Assembly: GCA_019117605.1 (NCBI GenBank)
Contig: DWZK01000077.1
Location: 1-37,737 of the forward strand
DNA: 37,737 nt
Reading direction: 5' to 3'
Origin: Candidatus Intestinimonas stercoravium
GTDB lineage: Bacteria; Bacillota; Clostridia; Oscillospirales; Oscillospiraceae
A program made the position numbers and the translations under genes. Below are positions 1-7,652 of this stretch, piece by piece. A model generated the notes under the pieces. It worked only from the letters and a program-made list of their open reading frames with translations, made no database searches and was not told where the DNA came from. Each line of letters starts with the position of its first letter. Within the stretch, counting starts at the first letter, position 1.

Positions 1-60
1 CATGCCGATGACCATGACGGAAGCCAGACCCAGGCTGAGAGCCCGCTTGAGGTTTCTCAT
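1..60 (-). CDS. Secreted protein, N-terminal fragment (signal peptide only)
   Basis: Only the first 20 codons lie in the window; the gene runs off the left edge. The visible residues, MRNLKRALSLGLASVMVIGM, are a classic signal peptide: a basic start (R, K, R) followed by a hydrophobic core. The start is supported by a GGAGG at about 69-73 and by a well-formed promoter at 160-189. Very similar leaders are common on S-layer-homology and other surface proteins of Oscillospiraceae, but that is recollection; nothing of the mature protein can be seen, so no function is assigned. Confidence 0.75.
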   Translation of the reverse strand, partial: MRNLKRALSLGLASVMVIGM

Positions 61-159
61 TCGGAATTCCTCCTTCTTTGATTTGAGCGGGGGCCCTGCT
101 CGCTTTTCCCTCTTTTCAGAGTGGATCAGTCAAGTATGACTCCCCTTGCCTCTGGCGAG

Positions 160-189
160 AGTATACCCCATCTCCCCCCCTACCGTCAA
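160..189 (-). promoter_or_regulatory. Sigma-A type promoter for the leftward gene at 60
   Basis: On the minus strand a TTGACG -35 box (184-189) is followed after 18 bp by a TATACT -10 box (160-165). This predicts a 5' UTR of roughly 95 nt before the ATG at 60. The spacer is an unusual run of G residues. Confidence 0.7.
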
Positions 190-542
190 GGGGTGGGGGG
201 GATTTGTAACACAACCGTAAAAATGCGTCACACAGGTAACGATCCCGCCTTTATAGGGCTTAGACGTGCCTAGAGCGGGAAAGGTTCCAGGTCTTTCCCC
301 CTTTTTTTCAGCGCCCCTCCGTCCCCCCGGATGGGGCGGGCGGAGAGGACGGCGGACCGGGGGGGCGGGGCCTCCCCTCTCGTCTGTACAGGGGAGTTCA
401 CGGGGTTTTTGCCGGATGCCGCCGCGCCCTGTTTTTCCCCTTCTTTCGCAGGGGCAGATGTTCGGGGCCGGATAGATGCCTTTCGATCATACATATTATA
501 TATAATGATGCAGACGGGCCCCTATGCCCGCCGGACGAGAAC

Positions 543-759
543 AGGGCCGCCCGGCTGGGCGGCCCTGTCAGCGTATTGAAAAAGCCCATTGGACTTTTTC
601 AATACGCTGCCTGACATTTTGACTTGCGTCAAAATGTTCCCGACTGTACGCGAAAGTGGGGGCTCACCGCCCCCCTTTCACACTATCCCCCCGTTGCTTC
701 TCCACCGTGGTCCCGCTTCTTCGACGATCTGCGAGGGCCGCCCGGCTGGGCGGCCCTGT
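543..759. repeat. Duplicated 26-bp GC hairpin flanking a 165-bp spacer
   Basis: An identical 26-bp sequence, itself a near-perfect hairpin with arms AGGGCCGCCC and GGGCGGCCCT, occurs at 543-568 and at 734-759. The right copy abuts the yycI stop codon, so it is placed as the 3' hairpin of that leftward gene. Neither copy has a T-tract on the minus strand, so classic intrinsic termination is not shown. The wider stretch 61-759 has no recognisable gene. It also holds an AT-rich palindrome at 495-506 that could pass for a -10 box in either direction but has no convincing -35. Confidence 0.75.
570..679. repeat. Cluster of three intergenic stem-loops
   Basis: Three hairpins follow one another. The first is 570-608, with a perfect 15-bp stem and 9-nt loop. 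The second is 614-637, with a perfect 10-bp stem (ACATTTTGAC / GTCAAAATGT) and a 4-nt loop. The third is 652-679, a GAAAG...CTTTC stem over a G5/C5 block. They fill the spacer between the two copies of the 26-bp hairpin. The block is more AT-rich than its surroundings and looks like a dispersed palindromic element, but its copy number cannot be judged from one window. Confidence 0.55.
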
Positions 760-1584
760 TCAACTGGCGGTCCGGATCTCTCCCGTGACGGCGTTCCAGT
801 AGTAATCCCCCTGGTCGGTCTCCACCCGCCAGGCGGGGACCAGCCGTGCCGGCTCCGACTGGCTCTCCAGGATGTAGCCCGGATCGAAGGCGTCGATCTC
901 GTTGCATACCCGCCCGTTGGAGATAACATAGTCCATGAAGCGCATGAGCATGGTGGCCACGGTGTAGGTCCGCTCCACGCCGCCGCTCTGGGGCTCTCCC
1001 ACCAGGCGGCGGCTCACGTCCTCCTGGATGCGCCGGAGCTCTCCCTCCTGGAAGATCAGGGTGGCGGTGCAGTCGAAGACCGGTTCGCCCTGCCAGAGCT
1101 GCTGCACCGTGACGAAGGTGCTCTCCCCCTGCTCCCGCACCTCCAGGACCTGGGCCTCGAACTCCATCCCGGCCAGGAGGTCCACCGCGTAGGCGGCGGG
1201 GGCTTTGTCCCCGATGGGGCAGGCTCCGGCCTCCAGCTCCGCGGAGAAGCCCCCGTTGGCGTAGAACTGGGCGGTCCCCCGCTCCCCCTCATAGCGCATG
1301 GAGGAGGGCTCCCCCGACAGCGCTCCCAGAAGGGCCTCCGCCTGCCGGAGCTCCAGCTCCGGATCCCGGGTCACGGTGAGCACCGGCAGATCCATCTCAT
1401 CGGGCAGCGCGTCCCGCTCCACCCGGATGCGGCCCGTCTCCCACAGGATGGCCACCGCGTCCTCCCGCGCGTTCTCCGAGTAGCTGCGGCTCTCCCACTG
1501 CCGGGAGAGCACCAGCACCAGCAGCATCACGTTCACCGCGGCCAGCATGAGGATGATGATGTTCTTGAGCTTAGACCACTCCAT
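760..1584 (-). CDS. yycI: YycI-like WalK regulatory membrane protein
   Basis: A 274-residue protein beginning MEWSKLKNIIILMLAAVN, with a short cytoplasmic tail, one transmembrane helix (about residues 8-27) and a large extracytoplasmic domain. This layout, the length and the position right after walK and yycH match YycI. In Bacillus, YycI pairs with YycH at the membrane and modulates the WalK sensor kinase. It starts 15 bp after the yycH stop, so it is almost certainly cotranscribed. The extracytoplasmic sequence is divergent, so the call rests on the N-terminal signature plus synteny. Confidence 0.8.
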   Translation of the reverse strand: MEWSKLKNIIILMLAAVNVMLLVLVLSRQWESRSYSENAREDAVAILWETGRIRVERDALPDEMDLPVLTVTRDPELELRQAEALLGALSGEPSSMRYEGERGTAQFYANGGFSAELEAGACPIGDKAPAAYAVDLLAGMEFEAQVLEVREQGESTFVTVQQLWQGEPVFDCTATLIFQEGELRRIQEDVSRRLVGEPQSGGVERTYTVATMLMRFMDYVISNGRVCNEIDAFDPGYILESQSEPARLVPAWRVETDQGDYYWNAVTGEIRTAS

Positions 1585-1599
1585 GGGAAGCCCCCTCTC

Positions 1600-2967
1600 T
1601 CAAAACGCGCCCCAGGCCGCGGCCACTGTGTCCCCCCGGCTGTCCGGGTAACAGATCATCAGCTCCAGCCCCTCTCCGTCCAGGGCCCCCAGAGCGGCGG
1701 CGGCCTGGAGCTCGGGCATGATGGCCGGCCCCTCGTCCAGATAGGCGTAGCTCCGCAGCTGCAGGTGGTAGGCGGAGATCTCTCCGCCGGAGATCTCCAC
1801 CTGGGCGGCGTAGCCGTCCTGTCCCACGAACACCGCCGCCCCGTCCAGCTGATAGCCGAAGCGGACGGTCAGCCGTCCCTCGCCTGTGGCCTCCACGTCC
1901 ATGAGATAGAGCCTCGCCTCCCCGCACAGGCCGGAGAGGGCCCCGTCCACGAAGCTCCAGGCGCTCCCCACCGCCTCCCAGAGGGTGAGGTCCTCCCCGA
2001 TCCCCTGGATGGGATAGCGGCCCGTGCCCTCCTCGGCAGGGTCGTAGATCACCTGCCCGTCGCTGTAGATGCGCAGCCGCTCAGACCCCTCCTGTACCAC
2101 CACGCTGCTGTCCCGGGAGGGGTAGGACATGGACTGGGGATGGAAGGAGAGCTTGCTCACCAGCGCCTCGAAGGCCGCCCCGTACCCGTTCTCCCCGTTC
2201 CCACTGAGAGGCACCGGGTCGGCGGCGGTATAGCGGGACGGGCGGGGCGCCGCCCCGCCTTCCAGCATCGTGTACGGGTCCAGGGCGCTGTATCCCTCCC
2301 CCGCCTCGAAGGCGAACTGGGCCCCGTTGGGCTGGGGCGCGGACCCCACCAGCCGCTCCAGGCGGGCGGAGAGCTCCGGGTCGGTGCGGCTCACATAGTA
2401 GAGCCCCGTATCCGCATCGATATAATAGAGGAGGACCTGGCCCTCTCCGTCCACCGTCAACAGCAGGCGGCGGACCACGGCGCTCAGGGCCCCCTCGGGG
2501 CTCCCGGCCCCGCCCAGCCACGCGGCCAGATTGGACAGGGGCACCTCCCCCAGGAAATCCAGGTATACCCCCGGGTTCCGGGACTGGAGCGCCGCCTGGA
2601 ACGCCTCCGCGGTGGAGAGCTCCGGCGTCTCCGCCGCCGCCAGGGCCGCCGCCAGGGGGTTGCTGAAGTCGGTGAAGAGCTGGGTCACCTGCTCGTTGTC
2701 GTACTGGATCCCCGCCCGGCCCTGGGAGCTCATCACCGCCATGCGCACCGGGTAGACCGTGGCCCCCCGGGTCCGGTCCGTACCGGCGGCGGCGCTCTCC
2801 TCCTCGCCGGGCAGCATGGAGAGCAGCGCGCCCACCGGGCCGGACGCGCCCTCCGCCATGGTGCCGTAGAACCGGGTCTGCCACAGAAGGCCCAGAGCGG
2901 ATATGGACAGCAGGACGATGAGGGCGTTCTTCCCCCACTCCACCAGGGAGCGCCGCTTACCTCTCAT
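1600..2967 (-). CDS. yycH: YycH-like WalK regulatory protein
   Basis: A 455-residue protein with a basic N-terminus, one transmembrane helix (about residues 12-31) and a long extracytoplasmic region, as expected for YycH. In Firmicutes YycH and YycI act together through their membrane helices on WalK, which controls peptidoglycan hydrolase genes. The start overlaps the end of walK by 11 bp, indicating translational coupling. The extracellular part is divergent, but order (walR, walK, yycH, yycI) and topology make the assignment good. No catalytic motifs are expected or seen. Confidence 0.82.
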   Translation of the reverse strand: MRGKRRSLVEWGKNALIVLLSISALGLLWQTRFYGTMAEGASGPVGALLSMLPGEEESAAAGTDRTRGATVYPVRMAVMSSQGRAGIQYDNEQVTQLFTDFSNPLAAALAAAETPELSTAEAFQAALQSRNPGVYLDFLGEVPLSNLAAWLGGAGSPEGALSAVVRRLLLTVDGEGQVLLYYIDADTGLYYVSRTDPELSARLERLVGSAPQPNGAQFAFEAGEGYSALDPYTMLEGGAAPRPSRYTAADPVPLSGNGENGYGAAFEALVSKLSFHPQSMSYPSRDSSVVVQEGSERLRIYSDGQVIYDPAEEGTGRYPIQGIGEDLTLWEAVGSAWSFVDGALSGLCGEARLYLMDVEATGEGRLTVRFGYQLDGAAVFVGQDGYAAQVEISGGEISAYHLQLRSYAYLDEGPAIMPELQAAAALGALDGEGLELMICYPDSRGDTVAAAWGAF

Positions 2968-4747
2968 GGGCAGGCCCCCCTATGGGCAGCTCGATGCGGA
3001 TGGTGAGCCCCGGTCCGGGGCGGTCCACCGGGCCGATGCTCCCCTGGTGCCGGTCCACGATCTCCTTGGCGATGGACAGGCCCAGACCGGTGCCCCCCGA
3101 CTCCCGGGAGCGGGCCTTGTCCACCCGGTAGAACCGCTCGAAGATCCGGGGCCGGTCCTCCGCCGGGATGCCGATCCCGTTGTCCGAGACCTCCATCCAC
3201 ACCTTCTCCCCCGCCCGCCCGGCGGAGATGCGGATGCGCCCCGTCCCGCCGTCGGGGGTATACTTGATGGCATTGGAGACCACGTTCATCATCACCTGCA
3301 AGATCCGGTCCCGGTCCCCTATGATCTCGGGCAGGTCCGGCTCCAGCTCTACGGTGAGGACGTGGCCGTGGCGCTGGGCCTCCAGGAGCACCGCGTTGTA
3401 GATGTCCCGGATGGCCTGTTCGAAGGAGAAGGGGGCCAGCTTCAGCTCGCTCTTCCCCGAGTCGAAGCGGGAGAGGGTGAGCAGGTCCTGGACGATGTGG
3501 GTCATGCGGTCGGACTCGTTGAGGATGACCCCCAGGAAGTTCTTCTCCATGTCCGGCGGGATCTCCCCCGCCCCGTCGGCCAGGGTCTCGGCATAGCTGC
3601 GGATATTGGTGAGGGGCGTGCGCAGTTCGTGGGAGACGTTGGCCACGAATTCCCGGCGCATCTCCTCCGTCTTGTGCTGCTCGGTGACGTCGTGGATCAC
3701 CACCATCACGCCGCCCTCGGCGCTCTCCTGGTCGAAGGGGGCCAGCAGCAGCTCCAGGCTCCGCTCCCCCACCGCCTTCTGCCCGCCCAGATAGCCCGGC
3801 TGGGGCAGGGCCAGCACCGCGTCCATGTCCGCCAGGTCCCCGAAGAGCTGGGCGTAGGTGGTCTCCTCCCCGATGGGCCGGCCCAGCATGTCCTCGGCGG
3901 CGGGGTTCTTCTGGATCACCCTCCCCTGGCGGTTGAAGGCCACCACGCCGTCGGTCATGTGCAGGAAGAGGGTGTCCAGCTTGTTGCGCTCGTTCTCCGC
4001 CTCCCGGATGGTGGCCTGCAGCTGCCTGGCCATGGAGTTGAAGGTGGTGGTGAGCACGCCGATCTCGTCCTTGGCGCTCACCTCGATCTTCCGGGAGAAG
4101 TCCCCCGCCGCCACCCGCTTGGCCCCGGCGGTGAGCCGCTCGATCGGGGTGATCATCGTCTTGGCCAGGAGGAAGGACAGGAGCACCGAGCTCACCAGGC
4201 CGAAGATCAGGGCCTGGATGATCAGCACGAAGAGGGCGCTGTTGAGCTCCTGGATGTTCTGCCTGTTGTCATAGATGTAGATGATATAGGACCCGTTCCC
4301 CCGGGTGATGGGGATGGCGGCGTCCATATAGTTCTCCGTGATGTCGGAGGAGGAGGCGGGCTGCCCGGTACGGATCGCCTCCAGCACGTTGGGGCTCACG
4401 TCCAGAGAGCGGCCCAGCTCCTCGTCGGAGCCGGCCAGATAGGCCCCTGTGGTGCCGTCCAGGATGAAATAGTTCCGGGTCCGGCCGTCCACGCCCAGTT
4501 CGCCCATGCTGGGGCGCAGGACGCTCTGGAGGCCCTCCACCCCGTCGGTCTCCCCCTCGTAGGGCTGGGTCAGGTCCTCATAGAAGTCTATGTTCTCCGC
4601 GGAGAACATGGTGGTCATCCGCTCGTTGAAATCATTCAGATAGAAGCGCACCACCGAGTTCATGAGGAACGCGCCCACCACCGTCATCAGCGAGATGATG
4701 AGCAGCACCATGATGAGCACCAGCTTCATATGAAGGCTTCGGAACAT
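2957..4747 (-). CDS. walK: WalK sensor histidine kinase
   Basis: A 596-residue membrane kinase. Visible order: TM1 (about 7-29), an extracellular sensor domain (about 33-170), TM2 (about 172-194), a HAMP linker (about 195-247), a PAS domain (about 255-355), HisKA with the phospho-acceptor His373 in FVANVSHELRTPLTN, and a HATPase domain with the N box (Asn492), DNGIGIP (about 522-528) and GGTGLGLS (551-558). This is the full WalK architecture. An upstream in-frame ATG at 4801 is possible, but the ATG at 4747 has an AAGGGG element about 8 nt upstream and starts directly at the first helix. WalK controls cell-wall turnover through WalR. Confidence 0.95.
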   Translation of the reverse strand: MFRSLHMKLVLIMVLLIISLMTVVGAFLMNSVVRFYLNDFNERMTTMFSAENIDFYEDLTQPYEGETDGVEGLQSVLRPSMGELGVDGRTRNYFILDGTTGAYLAGSDEELGRSLDVSPNVLEAIRTGQPASSSDITENYMDAAIPITRGNGSYIIYIYDNRQNIQELNSALFVLIIQALIFGLVSSVLLSFLLAKTMITPIERLTAGAKRVAAGDFSRKIEVSAKDEIGVLTTTFNSMARQLQATIREAENERNKLDTLFLHMTDGVVAFNRQGRVIQKNPAAEDMLGRPIGEETTYAQLFGDLADMDAVLALPQPGYLGGQKAVGERSLELLLAPFDQESAEGGVMVVIHDVTEQHKTEEMRREFVANVSHELRTPLTNIRSYAETLADGAGEIPPDMEKNFLGVILNESDRMTHIVQDLLTLSRFDSGKSELKLAPFSFEQAIRDIYNAVLLEAQRHGHVLTVELEPDLPEIIGDRDRILQVMMNVVSNAIKYTPDGGTGRIRISAGRAGEKVWMEVSDNGIGIPAEDRPRIFERFYRVDKARSRESGGTGLGLSIAKEIVDRHQGSIGPVDRPGPGLTIRIELPIGGPAHER

Positions 4748-4960
4748 GGGGTCATCCCCTTTCACCAGGATCACGGGCCTCTCCGCCGGACGGCACGCCA
4801 CGGCCCCGCAGGCACCGCCGGGCCTCTTTCCGCTTTCTCAGGCGCAGACAGGGGCGGCCCGGGGCCGCCCGCAGAGGTCTCTCGCCGGTCCGCCGCGAAC
4901 GGACAGGGCCCAGGGCCGTCTCTCCCCAACGGGATGGGGGAGCCGGCCCTTCGACCTTCG
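4748..4960. other. 213-bp walR-walK intergenic gap with GC hairpin
   Basis: walR and walK usually sit close together, but here a 213-bp non-coding gap separates them. It contains a hairpin at 4852-4870 (GGGCGGCC, loop CGG, GGCCGCCC) without a T-tract. It could be an RNA-processing or attenuation element that sets the ratio of WalR to WalK; that is inference. No promoter or small gene is convincing in the gap. Confidence 0.5.
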
Positions 4961-5671
4961 TCAGACGCTGAAGAGATAGCCCAGTCCCCGCCGGGTCACC
5001 ACGAACTGGGGCGCCGCCGGGTCGTCCTCCACCTTCTCCCGCAGGCGGCGGATGGCCACGTCCACCGCCCGCACGTCGCCCACATAGCCCTCGTAGTTCC
5101 ACACGTTCTCCATGAGGGCCTCCCGGGAGAACACCTTCCCCGGGTGAGAACCCAGGAACTTGAGCAGCTCATACTCCCTCTGGGTCAGGTCCAAAGACTT
5201 GCCGTCCTTGTAGGCCATCATCTGCTCGGTGTCGATGGAGATGCGCCCCAGCTCCAGGCGGCCGGAGGGGACCTCCTCCCGGGCGCTCTCGGCGGGGGCC
5301 GCCATGCCGCTCCGGCGGATATTGGCCTTCACCCGGGCCAGCAGCTCCCGCATGGAGAAGGGCTTCGTGATATAGTCGTCCGCCCCCAGCTCCAGGCCCA
5401 GGACCTTGTCAGTCTCCTCCTCCCGGGCGGTGAGCATGATGATGGGGGTGGTCCGCCCCGCCGCCCGCAGGGCCTTGCACACGTCGAAGCCGTTCTTCCG
5501 GGGGAGCATCAGGTCCAGGAGGATCAGGTCCGGGTCCTGCTCCAGCCCCAGCTGGAGCCCCGTCTCCCCATCGTAGGCCTCCAGGGTGGCATAGCCCTCC
5601 CGGTCCAGGTTATAGCTCAGGATATCCACGATATTCTTCTCATCCTCTACGATGAGGATCGTCTTTGCCAT
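4961..5671 (-). CDS. walR: WalR response regulator (OmpR family)
   Basis: A 236-residue OmpR/PhoB-type regulator. The receiver domain (1-about 120) carries the acidic pair in ILIVEDE, the phospho-acceptor Asp53 in LLDLMLP and a KPFS switch motif; the winged-helix DNA-binding domain ends in RRGLGYLFSV. The start at 5671 is chosen because MAKTILIVEDE is the canonical receiver start; the frame stays open further upstream without family similarity. Being next to walK, yycH and yycI identifies it as WalR rather than PhoB, which is encoded at 31274-31942. It lies 19 bp after the NUDIX gene. Confidence 0.93.
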   Translation of the reverse strand: MAKTILIVEDEKNIVDILSYNLDREGYATLEAYDGETGLQLGLEQDPDLILLDLMLPRKNGFDVCKALRAAGRTTPIIMLTAREEETDKVLGLELGADDYITKPFSMRELLARVKANIRRSGMAAPAESAREEVPSGRLELGRISIDTEQMMAYKDGKSLDLTQREYELLKFLGSHPGKVFSREALMENVWNYEGYVGDVRAVDVAIRRLREKVEDDPAAPQFVVTRRGLGYLFSV

Positions 5672-5690
5672 ACCGCTGCCTCGCTTTCGT

Positions 5691-6227
5691 CTATCTCTCC
5701 AACAACACCTTCGTCTTGAGCAGGGCGGCCACCGTCTTGGCGTCCTGCAGCGTCCCGTCCATAGCCTGGGCCACCAGCTCATCGAAGGGGGCCCGCCGGA
5801 GCTCCAGGAACTCGTCCTCATCCGGATGGCGCTCCCCCTGGGTCAGGTCCCGGGCCAGATACAGATGCAGCACCTCATCGGCGTAGCCCGGGGAGAGGAG
5901 CAGGGCCCCCAGATAGGTGAGGGACCCGGCGGACAGCCCGGTCTCCTCCGAGAGCTCCCGCTCTCCGGCCAGCCGGTGGTCCTCCCCCGGCTCCAGCTTC
6001 CCGGCGGGCACCTCGTCCACGGCCCGGCCGAAGGGGTAGCGGAACTGCCGCACCAGGGTGACGGTGCCGTCGTCGTGGTAGGGCAGCACCGCCACGCCGC
6101 CGGGGTGCCCCACCACCTCCCGGACCGCCTCCTTCCCGTTGGGCAGCTCCACCTGGTCCACACGCAGTTCCACGATCTTCCCCTTGAAGATCTCCCGGCT
6201 GGAGAGACGCTTTTCTTCCAATCTCAT
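5691..6227 (-). CDS. nudF: NUDIX hydrolase, ADP-ribose pyrophosphatase type
   Basis: A 178-residue protein with a complete NUDIX box from Gly76: GKLEPGE, seven residues, then REL-EE-TGL. The metal-binding glutamates are therefore intact. The N-terminal strand region (FKGKIVELRVDQVELPNG) and the EVPAGKLE stretch before the box are typical of ADP-ribose pyrophosphatases, which split ADP-ribose to AMP and ribose 5-phosphate. An AGGAG 9 nt upstream supports the ATG. It is 19 bp ahead of walR and probably shares its transcript. Substrate is inferred from family resemblance only. Confidence 0.88.
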   Translation of the reverse strand: MRLEEKRLSSREIFKGKIVELRVDQVELPNGKEAVREVVGHPGGVAVLPYHDDGTVTLVRQFRYPFGRAVDEVPAGKLEPGEDHRLAGERELSEETGLSAGSLTYLGALLLSPGYADEVLHLYLARDLTQGERHPDEDEFLELRRAPFDELVAQAMDGTLQDAKTVAALLKTKVLLER

Positions 6228-6294
6228 ATACGAACGCTCCTATCCTCATGATCCATACCTGTCTATCCGGCATTCTGCCCCGCCGGGGCGCGCT

Positions 6295-7260
6295 CTACCC
6301 GGGCAGGCCGGCGTCTTCTTCCACGGCGCAGCGGCCTTTTCCATTGCGCTTCACCCAGTAGAGGACCTTGTCCGCCCGCCGGAGGGCTTCTATGATGTCC
6401 TCTCCCGCCTTCACCTGGGCGATGCCGATGGAGACGCCCGCAGCCCGGCCGCCCGGCTCTTCCCCCAGCCGCCCCAACGCGGCCTGGATGCGCCGGGCCA
6501 CCCGCAGCCCCCCCTTGGGCGTGGCGATCCCCGTACAGAGGATGGCGAATTCGTCTCCCCCGATCCGGCCGGCCACGTCGCCGCTGCGCACCGCGCCCCG
6601 TACCGCCTCTCCCACGCGGCGGAGGACCTTGTCCCCCTCCAGGTGGCCCCAGGTGTCGTTGATCTGTTTGAAGTCGTCCAGGTCCATCACCATGCAGCAG
6701 CCCGTCCCCGCCTCTTCCAGGGCCCGGGCAGCCTCCTCGAAGAAGCCCCGGTGGTTGTAAAGTCCGGTGAGGGAGTCGGTCTGGGCCAGGTGGCGCATCT
6801 TCTCCGCCAGGTCCTGGACCTCCCGGACCCGCTGAGACAGGGCCCGGACATAGAGCCCTTCCTCCTGCTCCTCGGGGGCCTGCACCGACTGGTGGATGTG
6901 GACCGCCTGCCACTCTTCTCCCCGCCGCTGATAGGCCACGGTGAAGGTGACCTCCATATCCAGCCGCCGCCCTTCTCCGGTCCCCAGCAGGCGGCCGCCT
7001 CCGGAGACCAGGCGCACCTCCGGTCCCAGCTCCCGCTCCCCGTACCAGGAGCTCTCTATCTCCAGGCGCAGCTCCGTCCAGGAGGCCACGGCCTGCTCCA
7101 CCGCCTGCCGGTATTCGGACAGGGCGGCGCAACGCCCCCCTGTGCCCGTGCCTGCGATCGTACAGTCGGGAGCGATATACGCCCCCTCCGGCCCGCCGGG
7201 CGGCGTCTCATGCAGCAGATATCCCTGAAAGATCCATTGGGTCCGTTCTCGAAGATCCAT
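6295..7260 (-). CDS. Diguanylate cyclase with NTF2/SnoaL-like sensor domain
   Basis: A 321-residue soluble protein. The C-terminal half is a GGDEF domain with an intact catalytic motif (RIGGDEFAIL, GGDEF at 234-238) and an inhibitory I-site RSGD (225-228) exactly five residues upstream, so an active, product-inhibited c-di-GMP synthase is predicted. The N-terminal about 130 residues look like an NTF2/SnoaL-type fold, ending in a strand with HIHQS, followed by a helical linker. No membrane segment is seen, so the signal is probably cytoplasmic and small. The ATG at 7260 is preferred over one 13 codons upstream because GAGGTG lies just before it. It has its own promoter (7336-7364) and may read on into the NUDIX-wal genes. 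Confidence 0.88.
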   Translation of the reverse strand: MDLRERTQWIFQGYLLHETPPGGPEGAYIAPDCTIAGTGTGGRCAALSEYRQAVEQAVASWTELRLEIESSWYGERELGPEVRLVSGGGRLLGTGEGRRLDMEVTFTVAYQRRGEEWQAVHIHQSVQAPEEQEEGLYVRALSQRVREVQDLAEKMRHLAQTDSLTGLYNHRGFFEEAARALEEAGTGCCMVMDLDDFKQINDTWGHLEGDKVLRRVGEAVRGAVRSGDVAGRIGGDEFAILCTGIATPKGGLRVARRIQAALGRLGEEPGGRAAGVSIGIAQVKAGEDIIEALRRADKVLYWVKRNGKGRCAVEEDAGLPG

Positions 7261-7335
7261 CTCACACCTCGCCGGGCGGCCCCGGGCCGGGAGCTCCATC
7301 CGTCCACAGCATACCAGGGGCCGCGCTCTTTGTTT

Positions 7336-7364
7336 ATTGTATCTTTTTTATCCATTTCTGTAAA
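7336..7364 (-). promoter_or_regulatory. Promoter for the diguanylate cyclase gene
   Basis: On the minus strand TTTACA (7359-7364) is followed by a 17-bp spacer and TACAAT (7336-7341). The spacing is ideal and the site is about 75 bp upstream of the ATG at 7260, within a locally AT-rich stretch. Confidence 0.75.
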
Positions 7365-7434
7365 GGGATAGCCCGCCCGGGCCGCTCCGTTTTTTTGTCC
7401 ATCGCTGTCGGTCCCTGCATCTTCAGCCACTTGC

Positions 7435-7464
7435 CGGTGGGAAACTGCCGAAAACTTCCCACCG
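7435..7464. promoter_or_regulatory. Inverted repeat between divergent promoters
   Basis: A perfect 9-bp inverted repeat (CGGTGGGAA, 12-nt loop, TTCCCACCG) lies between the leftward promoter at 7336-7364 and the rightward one at 7497-7525. It has no T-tract, so an operator for either promoter is as likely as a terminator. Function is inferred. Confidence 0.4.
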
Positions 7465-7496
7465 AAGAATGCTGTAACATTTGCGTAAAATTTCTT

Positions 7497-7525
7497 TTGA
7501 TTTTACATAATAGGAATGGTATAAT
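7497..7525 (+). promoter_or_regulatory. Extended -10 promoter for murA and following genes
   Basis: TTGATT (7497-7502), a 17-bp spacer and TATAAT (7520-7525), with TG at 7517-7518 making an extended -10. This is one of the strongest promoter matches in the window. The 5' UTR to the murA start is about 120 nt. Confidence 0.85.
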
Positions 7526-7652
7526 ATCATTGCATCGGAGTGGGCTTTATGCCCCGTGTGCGAGAGAGTTTATGGCCGGGTCCGCGATATCCGGCCTTTG
7601 ATATGCGCTCCGGTATTCGTCCGGAGGCCTGAAAGGGATAGAAGGTGCAGGA

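Noticed and set aside
495..506. AT-rich palindrome resembling a -10 box in both directions
   Set aside because: No acceptable -35 element at 16-18 bp on either strand and no gene placed to use it.
589..5719. Very long open frames on the plus strand opposite yycI, yycH, walK and walR
   Set aside because: They are antisense to well-recognised genes, have low-complexity G/P/R/H/L composition and lack family motifs; high GC removes stop codons in these frames.
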